This document shows, one piece after another, positions 9,323 to 19,524 of a stretch of DNA of 32,886 nucleotides (position 1 is the stretch's first letter; each line of letters starts with the position of its first letter). Origin of the DNA: Bacteroidota bacterium (GTDB lineage Bacteria > Bacteroidota > Bacteroidia > Bacteroidales > GCA-2748055); the NCBI GenBank assembly GCA_030637895.1, contig DAOWFP010000114.1, positions 1 to 32,886 of the forward strand. Reading direction: 5' to 3'. A model generated the notes under the pieces. It searched no databases, had not been told where the DNA came from, and worked only from the letters and a program-made list of their open reading frames with translations. The position numbers and the translations under genes are program-made.

Positions 9323-10015
9323 TTGAATAACCGTAGATTCTATTTGGATCTGGTTCGAATGCTGGGATTTCTGCCCCGCAATCTATCCTTGTACAGGCTT
9401 GCCTTTATACCCAAATCTGCTCAACAAAAAAATCCCTCCGGGAATCTCCTCAATAATGAACGCCTGGAATACCTGGGTGATGCGGTGCTGGATGCTATTG
9501 TAGCCAACACCCTGTTTAACAGCTATCCCGAGGGTGATGAAGGATTTTTAACCAAACTGCGTGCCCGCATTGTCAAACGGAAAAATCTGGATTACCTGGC
9601 CACAAAAATTGGCATTCCGGCTTTGATTAATCCCGGAATTACTGCTGGCAGTAAATCAAAACACATTTATGGGAATGCGCTTGAGGCACTTATCGGAGCC
9701 ATCTACATCGACCGAGGTTATGGGGCGGCCAGAAAGTTCTTCGAAAGGAAGATCCTGATGAGACATATAGACCTTGTTCAACTGGCCCAGAAGGATCCTG
9801 ATTATAAAAGCAGGATCATCGAATGGACCCAGAAAAACAAGTTGGAAATTACTTTCCAAAGCAAAGAGGAGCATCTGGCGGGAAGTAAAGCGCCCTCTTT
9901 TGTCTCCGTCATCCTGCTAAATGAAGAGGAGAAAGGTACAGGGAGAGGCGATTCAAAAAAAGACGCCGAACAACAGGCAGCAAAAGCAGCATTGAAAAGC
10001 ATTCATAAAGTATAA
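9323..10015 (+). CDS. rnc: Ribonuclease III
   Basis: 'NNERLEYLGDAVLDAIVANTLF' RNase III signature and C-terminal dsRBD 'GRGDSKKDAEQQAAKAAL'. The listed ORF starts at 9266 inside fabF; in-frame TTG at 9323 or ATG at 9359 are more likely starts. Confidence 0.93.
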   Translation: MNNRRFYLDLVRMLGFLPRNLSLYRLAFIPKSAQQKNPSGNLLNNERLEYLGDAVLDAIVANTLFNSYPEGDEGFLTKLRARIVKRKNLDYLATKIGIPALINPGITAGSKSKHIYGNALEALIGAIYIDRGYGAARKFFERKILMRHIDLVQLAQKDPDYKSRIIEWTQKNKLEITFQSKEEHLAGSKAPSFVSVILLNEEEKGTGRGDSKKDAEQQAAKAALKSIHKV

Positions 10016-10016
10016 T

Positions 10017-10445
10017 ATGGGCGTGAAAAGACATAAGCTGGATATGGCCATTGAGGAGGATTTTTGCCTTCTGGGTGTGGTTACAGATGAACCAGACTAT
10101 AAGTTGTGCTGGATGATTAATCGTGCGCTTGACATGAACTTTGAGAAACAGGAGGAGCTACAGTTATTTCACCGCAAACTGGGTGAGGAGCAGGTGTTTT
10201 CCCTTTTTTCCTACCATGACAATGATGCCATGATAAGCTACAGAATCATCAGGAATCGAGCCGAAAACGGATACTACCTGGATGAACTAAAAAACATCGA
10301 CTACATGATCCATATCCAGGGAGAAATCAATACTAACAGGATCAGTGGGTTTATGCTTTCTGTGGGTGCACTGGAGCCAGTAAGAATGTGTGTTCCTTCA
10401 GATCTGAGCAGGATTAAAAACAAAGAGAGATTGCTGCTCTGGTAG
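10017..10445 (+). CDS. IPExxxVDY-family-like protein (Bacteroidota, downstream of rnc)
   Basis: Small protein with '...YYLDELKNIDYMIHIQGE'. Position directly after rnc matches the usual context of this family as I recall it. Confidence 0.55.
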   Translation: MGVKRHKLDMAIEEDFCLLGVVTDEPDYKLCWMINRALDMNFEKQEELQLFHRKLGEEQVFSLFSYHDNDAMISYRIIRNRAENGYYLDELKNIDYMIHIQGEINTNRISGFMLSVGALEPVRMCVPSDLSRIKNKERLLLW

Positions 10446-11726
10446 TCAGAATAACCACCTGATAAGGGGAACTATAACCGAAAAAACAGGGAGCTCCTGG
10501 TAGTTCTGATAACCCTCCCTGTAGAGTGAATCCAATATGGTTCCCTGCTGAATCACAGGTCTGAACATCTTTCGGTAGAAAGGAAGAAAACCTACTGCCA
10601 GGTCAAAAACCATATCGAGCAAAAAGAGCAAGCCGGCCACCACCAGGTAGACGTAGCCCGAAATCTGAATATCAAATCCGGGACCCAGTACAGAAATCAA
10701 GCTGAGAGAGACCAGCCAGATAATCACTTTTACGATCAGTCCGGGCGTAAGAAGGTAGCTGACCTTTGAACGCACCCTGGCCAGCTTCAGAAATATGCTT
10801 GAGCACGTTCCTCCAAGAATAAGTCCGGCTATAAACCTCCAAAGAATACTCTCCACGGGAAAAAAAATCAGGAAAGCCAGGATGGACAGAAACTTGAGCA
10901 AGGATGCCATCCGGTGAAAATATACCGCCCTTGTGCTACGGGGGACCACTACCCTTTTTACTTTATTCTTATACCGGGCACTGTGATTCAATGCACCGTA
11001 TGTTCGAGTCTCTATATCAACTGTCTTCAATAATTCTATTTTGTAAGCTTTGCCATCTGCCATGGTACTTCGGCAATAGCAGCACCTGTCTTTGCTTGGT
11101 TTGCCCGGAATAAGTTTAAAGAAACTTACCACCTCTTTCCAGGAGGTTCTGAATCGTCCAAGGTGAAACCATCGTTTTCTTTTCTGGTAGATAAATACCA
11201 GAAGAACAATACCCATGATTATAAAAACGGAGGTGCCAGCCAGGCTTCCCGGATCTCCGAATATGGCCAAAAGAACAGGCAATACCACCGCTGATAGGGC
11301 AAAGAGAAGGATGGCTCCATTGCCGGCATATTTCAAGAGCAGGATGGGATCGTGCCATTCCGGCCTTTTAAAATAATCATCCTGTTGCCTCTTTTTTTCT
11401 CTATGGGCCCTGGCCCGCTCTTGCATCTTCTCACGCTCCCTTTTATATACCTCGCCTGAAAGCTGCTCATCATATGATGTGGCATCATTCAAACCGGCTT
11501 CGGGATGTTCCAGAAGATAGTCATAGGCCTCGGTAATCTCCTGGAATTTTCTGGCGGCACCAGCCGACTTATTTCGGTCGGGGTGGTATTTCAGTGCAAG
11601 TTGACGATAGACGCTCTTAATCTGCTTCTTTGTGGCTCCTGGAGATAATCCCAGTACTTTGTGGTGGTTAAGCTGAGGCAAGGGGGTACTTTTTATGCAA
11701 GTTATTGATTCCCTATTAACCAACAA
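10446..11726 (-). CDS. J-domain (DnaJ-like) protein with multiple transmembrane segments; start uncertain
   Basis: 'HHKVLGLSPGATKKQIKSVYRQLALKYHPDRNKSAGAARKFQEITEAYDYLLEHPE' is a J-domain with HPD; followed by several hydrophobic stretches. The listed start is a TTG and a later one is possible. Confidence 0.85.
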   Translation of the reverse strand: MLVNRESITCIKSTPLPQLNHHKVLGLSPGATKKQIKSVYRQLALKYHPDRNKSAGAARKFQEITEAYDYLLEHPEAGLNDATSYDEQLSGEVYKREREKMQERARAHREKKRQQDDYFKRPEWHDPILLLKYAGNGAILLFALSAVVLPVLLAIFGDPGSLAGTSVFIIMGIVLLVFIYQKRKRWFHLGRFRTSWKEVVSFFKLIPGKPSKDRCCYCRSTMADGKAYKIELLKTVDIETRTYGALNHSARYKNKVKRVVVPRSTRAVYFHRMASLLKFLSILAFLIFFPVESILWRFIAGLILGGTCSSIFLKLARVRSKVSYLLTPGLIVKVIIWLVSLSLISVLGPGFDIQISGYVYLVVAGLLFLLDMVFDLAVGFLPFYRKMFRPVIQQGTILDSLYREGYQNYQELPVFSVIVPLIRWLF

Positions 11727-11761
11727 AAAAAGCTGCCCGTCGGGAGGACGAGCAGCTTTAC
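11724..11761 (-). terminator. Rho-independent terminator of the acidic secreted-protein gene
   Basis: Minus strand AAAGCTGC-TCGTCCTCCCGACGG-GCAGCTTTTTTT: strong stem with U tract. Confidence 0.8.
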
Positions 11762-11827
11762 ACCAATAAACCCTAAAACTAAACCAATTTGCCTGCTAAA
11801 GCATCTTAAACTACTTCTACTTGTATT

Positions 11828-12601
11828 CTATTTCTTTTTCTCCTTTTTAACAACTTCCACTTCTACTTCTACTTCTTCGTCATGGTCATGGTCACTGTCT
11901 TTGTCATGGTCTACATCGTGGTCCTCATGCAGATCTCCACCCTCAGTGATAACGATCACTTTCACATTTTCTCCATCACCCTCTTCTTTAATCAGCTTCA
12001 TAACCTTTACTTTCACCTCATCATCCCCCTTGATGATAAAGACATTTTCGTCCTCATCCATCATCTTCTCATCACCTTCGACTACAGTCCAGGAGCCATC
12101 TTCATGGCCCGAAACCACAACTTTTATCTCCTTCTTCATTACCACATCACCACCCTCATAATCTTCATCAACCAGGATATCAAAGGTGCTTCCATCATCG
12201 CTCTTCATAACAATCACATGCTTCCCATGGGGATGCTTACCATCATGCTTTTCCTCTGTCACCCAGACAGCGGAGTCTCCGCTAAACTCGGTGATTTCAG
12301 TTGTCTCTCCATCTTCGGAGATGAACACCATCGTTTTAGTTTCGCCGCTTCCGCTGTGTGCCGATGTATAGTTATAAGTGACATGCTCCTTATGTGGTTC
12401 ATCTCCACTTACAATTTCCATCATCTTCATTGCATGCTTAGCCTCATCGGCATCATCAAACAAGTAAGTGGTGTCCTTGACAAGCTTGCCATCCTTTTTC
12501 ACCTTGATGCTCATTTCGATTTGGTCCTGCGCCAGGAGTCCGGTCGAAAGAATAAGTGAAGCGGCAATGCTCAATATCCAAAAGGGTGTATTTTTCTTCA
12601 T
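11828..12601 (-). CDS. Exported acidic Asp/Glu/His-rich protein of unknown function
   Basis: Signal peptide 'MKKNTPFWILSIAASLILSTGLLAQ'. C-terminal tail 'GGDLHEDHDVDHDKDSDHDHDEEVEVEVEVVKKEKKK'. Strong terminator downstream. Confidence 0.75.
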   Translation of the reverse strand: MKKNTPFWILSIAASLILSTGLLAQDQIEMSIKVKKDGKLVKDTTYLFDDADEAKHAMKMMEIVSGDEPHKEHVTYNYTSAHSGSGETKTMVFISEDGETTEITEFSGDSAVWVTEEKHDGKHPHGKHVIVMKSDDGSTFDILVDEDYEGGDVVMKKEIKVVVSGHEDGSWTVVEGDEKMMDEDENVFIIKGDDEVKVKVMKLIKEEGDGENVKVIVITEGGDLHEDHDVDHDKDSDHDHDEEVEVEVEVVKKEKKK

Positions 12602-12722
12602 GTTCGTTTGCTTATTTGTTATGGGACAAATCTATTTCAGATTATCGTTAGATAGGTTTAAAGGAAGTTAAAGAATGTTAAAACACTCTGACTGAACCAA
12701 TGAGGAGAGCTATCTTTGGGCC

Positions 12723-14324
12723 ATGAGTCGAACCATTCTCTGGATAGTATCCCTGTTTCTTGCGCTGGCAATGGTGGCCATGATCCTGGTTCAGGCATAC
12801 TGGATCAGGCGCTCCCTGGAGTCGGAGGAGCACCAGCTTGGCCTGGTGGTTAATGATGTTCTTTCAGATATCTCCGACGAACTGGTTCAGAATGAAACTG
12901 TGATCACCATCCTCAATGAGATCCACCCCCCGGTAATTCAGCATCAAAGCCAGGCTGTGTGGAACTTCCATATTGATAGCCGCAGCTCCTATGACCGGAC
13001 TGAAAGCAGCGTGGATATTACCATTGAAGCACATGAACTTGATGAGGATGAGAATACCTTTACTTACACTTCACCCGATGTTTCTCTGACAAATCAAAGA
13101 GTGGAGATGATCAACGATTCGCTCCTGGTGGTGGTGGGTGAAGATATCACCATGCAGGATACCATTCTTGTTTCAGCCATGCACCCGGATCTGGTCAGGA
13201 GGGAACTGAGAGCGCAGGTAGCGAAGCAGGAATACTTTGTAGATCATGTTGTTAAGAAAATGCTTATGGAAGAGGGAGAGGTATTGGAAAATATCTCCGG
13301 GGGGATGATCGAATCATCTCTGTCTGAAAAACTAACATCCCGTGGTGTGGGTTATCCTTTCGAATATGCGGTGTATGAGATGGGTCACAAACCCATATTC
13401 AGTTCGGAGAATTTCAACGAATATGAGCAATGCAGGTATTTCAGGAGATCGCTATTTCCAAGCAGTGTTTTTAACCGCTTTGTTTACATCAGCGTCTATT
13501 TCCCTGAGGAGAAACAACTTCTTCGCAAGTCTATGGGAATCATGGGGGGGTCATCTCTGACGATCACTTTGTTTATTATTATCATGTTCAGCCTGACGCT
13601 CTATATCATGTTTAAACAGAAACGTCTCTCGGAGATGAAGAACGATTTTGTCAACAACATGACCCACGAATTAAAAACGCCCATCTCAACCATCAGTCTG
13701 GCATCACAGATGCTCAATGACAGATCGATTCCCGATGAACAGAAAAACCTGGGGCATATATCCAGGATCATTCAGACAGAGAGCAGACAGTTGGGTTACC
13801 AGGTGGAACGCGTACTCCAGATGGCTATTTTCGATCACGGTGAGCTGAAGTTGAAGCGCGAACCAGTTGATCTGCACGATATAATTGAAACAGTGGCGCA
13901 AAATTTCCTGTTGCAGATGGATAAACGGGGAGGAAAACTGGAATTTCAACCTGAGGCCGATCAATCGGTTGTCACAGGCGATCTGATGCACCTCACCAAT
14001 GTGGTCTCCAACCTGATGGAGAATGCCATGAAATACACCAGTCGCAATCCTGAAATTACCATCTCCACCATGAATGAACACAATTCTATTGTAGTCTCTG
14101 TGGCTGACAATGGAATCGGGATCAGCAAAGATGACCAGAAACGTATTTTCGATAAGTTTTACCGGGTCCCCACCGGGAATGTTCATAATGTGAAAGGGTT
14201 TGGGCTGGGACTTAGCTATGTCAAGCTAATTGTGGAGGAACATGGAGGCAGCATCAAAATAAAAAGCGAGTCCACTGTGGGCTCTCGTTTCGATATTCAC
14301 TTACCTTTAGAAGAGCAATCATAA
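12723..14324 (+). CDS. Sensor histidine kinase (RprX-like)
   Basis: N-terminal TM, ~240-aa extracytoplasmic region, second TM, H-box 'FVNNMTHELKTPISTISLASQML', N/G boxes 'NLMENAMKYT', 'DNGIGI', 'GFGLGLSYVK'. Confidence 0.95.
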   Translation: MSRTILWIVSLFLALAMVAMILVQAYWIRRSLESEEHQLGLVVNDVLSDISDELVQNETVITILNEIHPPVIQHQSQAVWNFHIDSRSSYDRTESSVDITIEAHELDEDENTFTYTSPDVSLTNQRVEMINDSLLVVVGEDITMQDTILVSAMHPDLVRRELRAQVAKQEYFVDHVVKKMLMEEGEVLENISGGMIESSLSEKLTSRGVGYPFEYAVYEMGHKPIFSSENFNEYEQCRYFRRSLFPSSVFNRFVYISVYFPEEKQLLRKSMGIMGGSSLTITLFIIIMFSLTLYIMFKQKRLSEMKNDFVNNMTHELKTPISTISLASQMLNDRSIPDEQKNLGHISRIIQTESRQLGYQVERVLQMAIFDHGELKLKREPVDLHDIIETVAQNFLLQMDKRGGKLEFQPEADQSVVTGDLMHLTNVVSNLMENAMKYTSRNPEITISTMNEHNSIVVSVADNGIGISKDDQKRIFDKFYRVPTGNVHNVKGFGLGLSYVKLIVEEHGGSIKIKSESTVGSRFDIHLPLEEQS

Positions 14325-14333
14325 TAGAATGAT

Positions 14334-15032
14334 ATGAATGAGATAAAAAGCCGGATATTGCTGGCAGAAGATGACGAGAACCTGGGATCCTTACTCCAGG
14401 AATACCTCCAGGCAAAAAATTATGAAGCTGACTGGGTCACCAATGGGGAGAAGGCTTTTCGACATTTTGAACAATTCCATTACGACCTTTGCCTGCTGGA
14501 TGTCATGATGCCAATCAAAGATGGTTTTACCCTGGCTTCCGAAATAAGGATCCTGAATAGCAGCATTCCCATTATATTTTTGACTGCAAAGTCCATGAAA
14601 GAGGATGTGCTTGAAGGATTTTCACTGGGGGCCGATGATTATATTACCAAACCATTCAGCATGGAAGAGCTGCTGTTCAGAATTGAAGCGATCCTTCGGC
14701 GAACAAAGGGAAGCCGGGGCATTGACAAAGAGATCTGGGAGATTGGTTCACTCACATTTGATGTGAATAAACAGATGCTCACCGGCAATGGATTGGAACA
14801 AAAACTGACAACCAAAGAGTCCGAACTGCTTAAGCTCCTGTGCAACAATATCAACCAGGTACTGGAGCGGAATTTTGCCCTAAAAGCAATTTGGATCGAC
14901 GATAACTACTTCAATGCCAGGAGCATGGACGTCTATATCACCAAGCTTCGCAAGTACCTGAAAGCAGATCCCGGAGTGCAGATCATCAATGTGCACGGGA
15001 AAGGTTACAAGCTGGTTCTGGATGAAGGATAG
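14334..15032 (+). CDS. OmpR-family response regulator (RprY-like)
   Basis: Receiver 'LLAEDDENLG...LCLLDVMMPIKDG...FLTAK' plus winged-helix DNA-binding C-terminus; 10 bp after the kinase gene. Confidence 0.95.
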   Translation: MNEIKSRILLAEDDENLGSLLQEYLQAKNYEADWVTNGEKAFRHFEQFHYDLCLLDVMMPIKDGFTLASEIRILNSSIPIIFLTAKSMKEDVLEGFSLGADDYITKPFSMEELLFRIEAILRRTKGSRGIDKEIWEIGSLTFDVNKQMLTGNGLEQKLTTKESELLKLLCNNINQVLERNFALKAIWIDDNYFNARSMDVYITKLRKYLKADPGVQIINVHGKGYKLVLDEG

Positions 15033-15046
15033 TAAGGAGGTTTAGC

Positions 15047-16834
15047 TTAATCAAGCTTAAGTACGGCAAGGAATGCTGACTGTGGAACTTCTATGTTTCC
15101 CACCTGACGCATCCTTTTCTTTCCTTTTTTCTGCTTTTCAAGCAGTTTCCTCTTACGGGTAATATCGCCACCATAACATTTGGCCGTAACATCTTTTCGT
15201 AATGCTTTAACCGTCTCCCTGGCTATCACCTTGGCACCAATGGCTGCCTGGATCGCTACCTCGTATTGCTGACGTGGAATAAGCTCTTTCAGCTTAACGC
15301 ACATTCTTCTGCCGAAATCGTAGGCATTATCCCGGTGAATCAAAGTGGAGAGCGCATCCACCATCTCCCCGTTCAACAGGATATCCAGCTTCACCAGATC
15401 AGCTTTCTGATATCCGTGGGGATGATAGTCGAAGGAGGCATATCCCTTGGAGATGCTCTTCAGTCTGTCATAAAAATCAAATACAATCTCGGCCAGGGGC
15501 ATCTCAAAAGTAAGCTCTACTCTATTACTGGTCAGATAGACCTGGTTTTTCAGGATTCCACGTTTATCCAGGCAAAGTTTCATAACTGATCCCACATACT
15601 CGGCCTGCGAGATCACCTGAGCAATGATAAAAGGTTCCTCAATATGATCGATGGCTGTGGAGACCGGTAAGCCCGATGGATTATGTACTTCCACCAGCTC
15701 CCCCTTTGTAGAGATCACGTTAAAAGAGACATTGGGTACAGTGGTGATCACATCCATATCGAACTCACGGTCGAGCCGCTCCTGGATAATCTCCATATGT
15801 AACAATCCAAGGAAACCACAGCGGAATCCAAAACCCAGTGCAGCTGATGATTCCGGTACAAATGTGAGGGATGCATCATTCAGTTGGAGTTTCTCAATGG
15901 AATTCCGAAGGTCTTCATAATCATCTGCATCAATGGGATAGATCCCGGCAAACACCATGGGCTTTACATCTTCAAATCCTGAAATGATTTCAGTGCATGG
16001 GCGATCAACATGGGTAATGGTATCCCCCACTTTCACCTCTTTGGAGGTCTTTATCCCTGAAATGATGTAACCTACATCACCGGCCGACAGAACATCCCTG
16101 GGCTCTGGACCCAGCTTCAGTACCCCAACCTCATCTGCATGGTACTCCTTCCCGGTTGCCACAAACTTCACCAGCTCTCCCTTGCGGATGGAACCGTTTA
16201 TAATCCGGAAGTAGGCAAAAATTCCACGGTATGAATTGAATACTGAATCAAATATAAGGGCCTGCAAGGGAGCATCCGGATCGCCTTCAGGAGCAGAAAT
16301 CCGCTCAATAATAGCTTCCAGGATCTCTTCCACACCCTGTCCCGTCTTCCCGCTTGCTTCGATAATCTCACTGCGATCGCAACCAATCAGATCCTCAATC
16401 TGGTCCTTCACATCATCGGGCATGGCACTATCCGAATCCATCTTGTTCAGCACCGGGATGATCTCCAGATCATGGTCAATGGCCTGATAGAGAACAGATA
16501 TGGTCTGAGCCTGGATTCCCTGTGTGGCATCTACAATAAGCAGGGCCCCTTCACAGGCTGCAATGGAACGACTCACCTCATAGGACAAGTCCACATGGCC
16601 TGCAGTATCGATCAGATTGAGCAGAAATTGTTTCCCCTCGTGTTCATGCTCCATCTGGATGGCATGACTCTTAATGGTAATCCCTCTTTCACGTTCCAGT
16701 TCCATATCATCCAGTACCTGGTCCTGGAAATCCCTTTCATCCAGGGTGCCGGTTTTCATGAGCAGCCTGTCAGCCAGTGTACTCTTACCATGATCGATGT
16801 GGGCAATGATGCAGAAGTTACGAATGTTAACCAT
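15047..16834 (-). CDS. lepA: Elongation factor 4 (LepA)
   Basis: '[23 protein letters not shown]', '[15 protein letters not shown]', 'NKMD', C-terminal '[33 protein letters not shown]'. Likely start at the internal Met (MVNIRN). Confidence 0.97.
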   Translation of the reverse strand: MVNIRNFCIIAHIDHGKSTLADRLLMKTGTLDERDFQDQVLDDMELERERGITIKSHAIQMEHEHEGKQFLLNLIDTAGHVDLSYEVSRSIAACEGALLIVDATQGIQAQTISVLYQAIDHDLEIIPVLNKMDSDSAMPDDVKDQIEDLIGCDRSEIIEASGKTGQGVEEILEAIIERISAPEGDPDAPLQALIFDSVFNSYRGIFAYFRIINGSIRKGELVKFVATGKEYHADEVGVLKLGPEPRDVLSAGDVGYIISGIKTSKEVKVGDTITHVDRPCTEIISGFEDVKPMVFAGIYPIDADDYEDLRNSIEKLQLNDASLTFVPESSAALGFGFRCGFLGLLHMEIIQERLDREFDMDVITTVPNVSFNVISTKGELVEVHNPSGLPVSTAIDHIEEPFIIAQVISQAEYVGSVMKLCLDKRGILKNQVYLTSNRVELTFEMPLAEIVFDFYDRLKSISKGYASFDYHPHGYQKADLVKLDILLNGEMVDALSTLIHRDNAYDFGRRMCVKLKELIPRQQYEVAIQAAIGAKVIARETVKALRKDVTAKCYGGDITRKRKLLEKQKKGKKRMRQVGNIEVPQSAFLAVLKLD

Positions 16835-16878
16835 AAGAAATTGACCTATTTTTTGCGCCCACAAAGATAGTTATTCCC

Positions 16879-17009
16879 CGGGATAAATGTGTAAATCCCA
16901 TTTCACTCTTCAGGATATTGTCCTCGTCGCTTAAAATGCCACTTCGTGCCATTTGTAGGCTCCTCATTCAATATCCTTTCTAGTTTATGGACCTTCCCGA
17001 TTTATCCCG
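16879..17009. repeat. Nested palindromic (inverted-repeat) intergenic element
   Basis: Three nested arm pairs: CGGGATAAAT (16879-16888)/ATTTATCCCG (17000-17009); AGGATATTG (16912-16920)/CAATATCCT (16969-16977); AAATGcCAC-TTC-GTGcCATTT (16934-16954, one mismatch). Confidence 0.7.
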
Positions 17010-17021
17010 TCGAAAAGACAG

Positions 17022-17060
17022 GAAAAGAAAAGAGCCTGTTCCCGAAAGAACAAGCTCTTG
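17022..17060 (-). terminator. Rho-independent terminator downstream of groEL
   Basis: Minus strand AAGAGC-TTGTTC-TTTCGG-GAACAG-GCTCTTTTCTTTT. Confidence 0.75.
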
Positions 17061-17085
17061 AAGTTATATAGATGTAAGTAAAATA

Positions 17086-18729
<1,644 letters not shown>

Positions 18730-18740
18730 TTATTGGTTAC

Positions 18741-19022
18741 TTACTTGGAAATGAATAAGATATCACTCTGTGAAACAAGAAGATAGTCTTCTTCATCAAT
18801 GTTTAGTTCCTGTCCGGCAAATTTACCATAAAGAACCTGGTCGCCCACTTTGATCTCCATGGGTTCGTCCTTTTTGTCTGCTCCTACCATTACCACTTTT
18901 CCATTCTGTGGCTTTTCTTTCGCTGTTTCGGGAATGATGATACCACTGGCTGTTTTTTCCTCAGCCTCAGAAGGCTTAACAAGAATTTTACCTGCAAGGA
19001 TCTTACCTTTAAGTTCTGCCAT
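18741..19022 (-). CDS. groES: Co-chaperonin GroES
   Basis: 93 aa; 'ILVKPSEAEEKTASGIIIPETAKEKPQNGKVV...GDQVLYGKFAGQEL'; directly upstream of groEL. Confidence 0.98.
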   Translation of the reverse strand: MAELKGKILAGKILVKPSEAEEKTASGIIIPETAKEKPQNGKVVMVGADKKDEPMEIKVGDQVLYGKFAGQELNIDEEDYLLVSQSDILFISK

Positions 19023-19105
19023 TTTTGTTTTGTATTTTATAAGTTCGACATTATCAAAATCGCTTTCTCTTTATCATATTTTGTGCCAAAGGAGATAAAC
19101 AAAAA

Positions 19106-19139
19106 AAAAGTGTCAGTAATATGACATACTGACACTTTT
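19106..19139. terminator. Bidirectional hairpin terminator between secG and groES
   Basis: Perfect 13-bp stem AAAAGTGTCAGTA-(8 nt)-TACTGACACTTTT flanked by A/T tracts. Confidence 0.8.
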
Positions 19140-19164
19140 CATACTGAAATGAATATCTTTTCCC

Positions 19165-19512
19165 TTACTCTGTGTCACCTTCGGCAGGTTCAGTGCCAAA
19201 TGATTCAGGAAGATCAATGGTCTGAGCGGGCTGGTCCATAATGGTTTCGTCAAACTGGCCCTGGAGACGTGAATTATCAGCATCTCCCGCCTTGGGAACA
19301 GTGACCCCGGCCAGAAGACTGAAAACAATCAGGGCTGATCCCAAAATCCAGGTAGCTTTCTCAAGGAAATCGGCTGTTTTCCGAACACCCATGTATTGGT
19401 TGGATGATGAAAAGTTCGATGCCAGTCCACCACCTTTAGAATTCTGTACAAGTACGATTAAAATGGTAAAGATGCATGTGACAACAATCAATACCGTAAA
19501 TATAACAAACAT
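19165..19512 (-). CDS. secG: Preprotein translocase subunit SecG
   Basis: 'TILIVLVQNSKGGGLASNFSSSNQYMGVRKTADFLEKATWILG' is the SecG core. Confidence 0.93.
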   Translation of the reverse strand: MFVIFTVLIVVTCIFTILIVLVQNSKGGGLASNFSSSNQYMGVRKTADFLEKATWILGSALIVFSLLAGVTVPKAGDADNSRLQGQFDETIMDQPAQTIDLPESFGTEPAEGDTE

Positions 19513-19524
19513 ATTAGTGCCTCT

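Noticed and set aside
11882-12559. 225-aa plus-strand ORF opposite the acidic exported protein
   Set aside because: Shadow ORF caused by the low-complexity acidic coding sequence; the minus-strand ORF has a signal peptide and a terminator.
12711-12718. Bacteroidota -7 promoter element TATCTTTG 5 bp before the histidine kinase ATG
   Set aside because: Matches TAnnTTTG but has no convincing -33 TTTG at the right spacing; would imply a leaderless transcript; too weak to call.
19022-19100. CIRCE (HrcA) operator upstream of groES
   Set aside because: No TTAGCACTC-N9-GAGTGCTAA-like inverted repeat found by eye.
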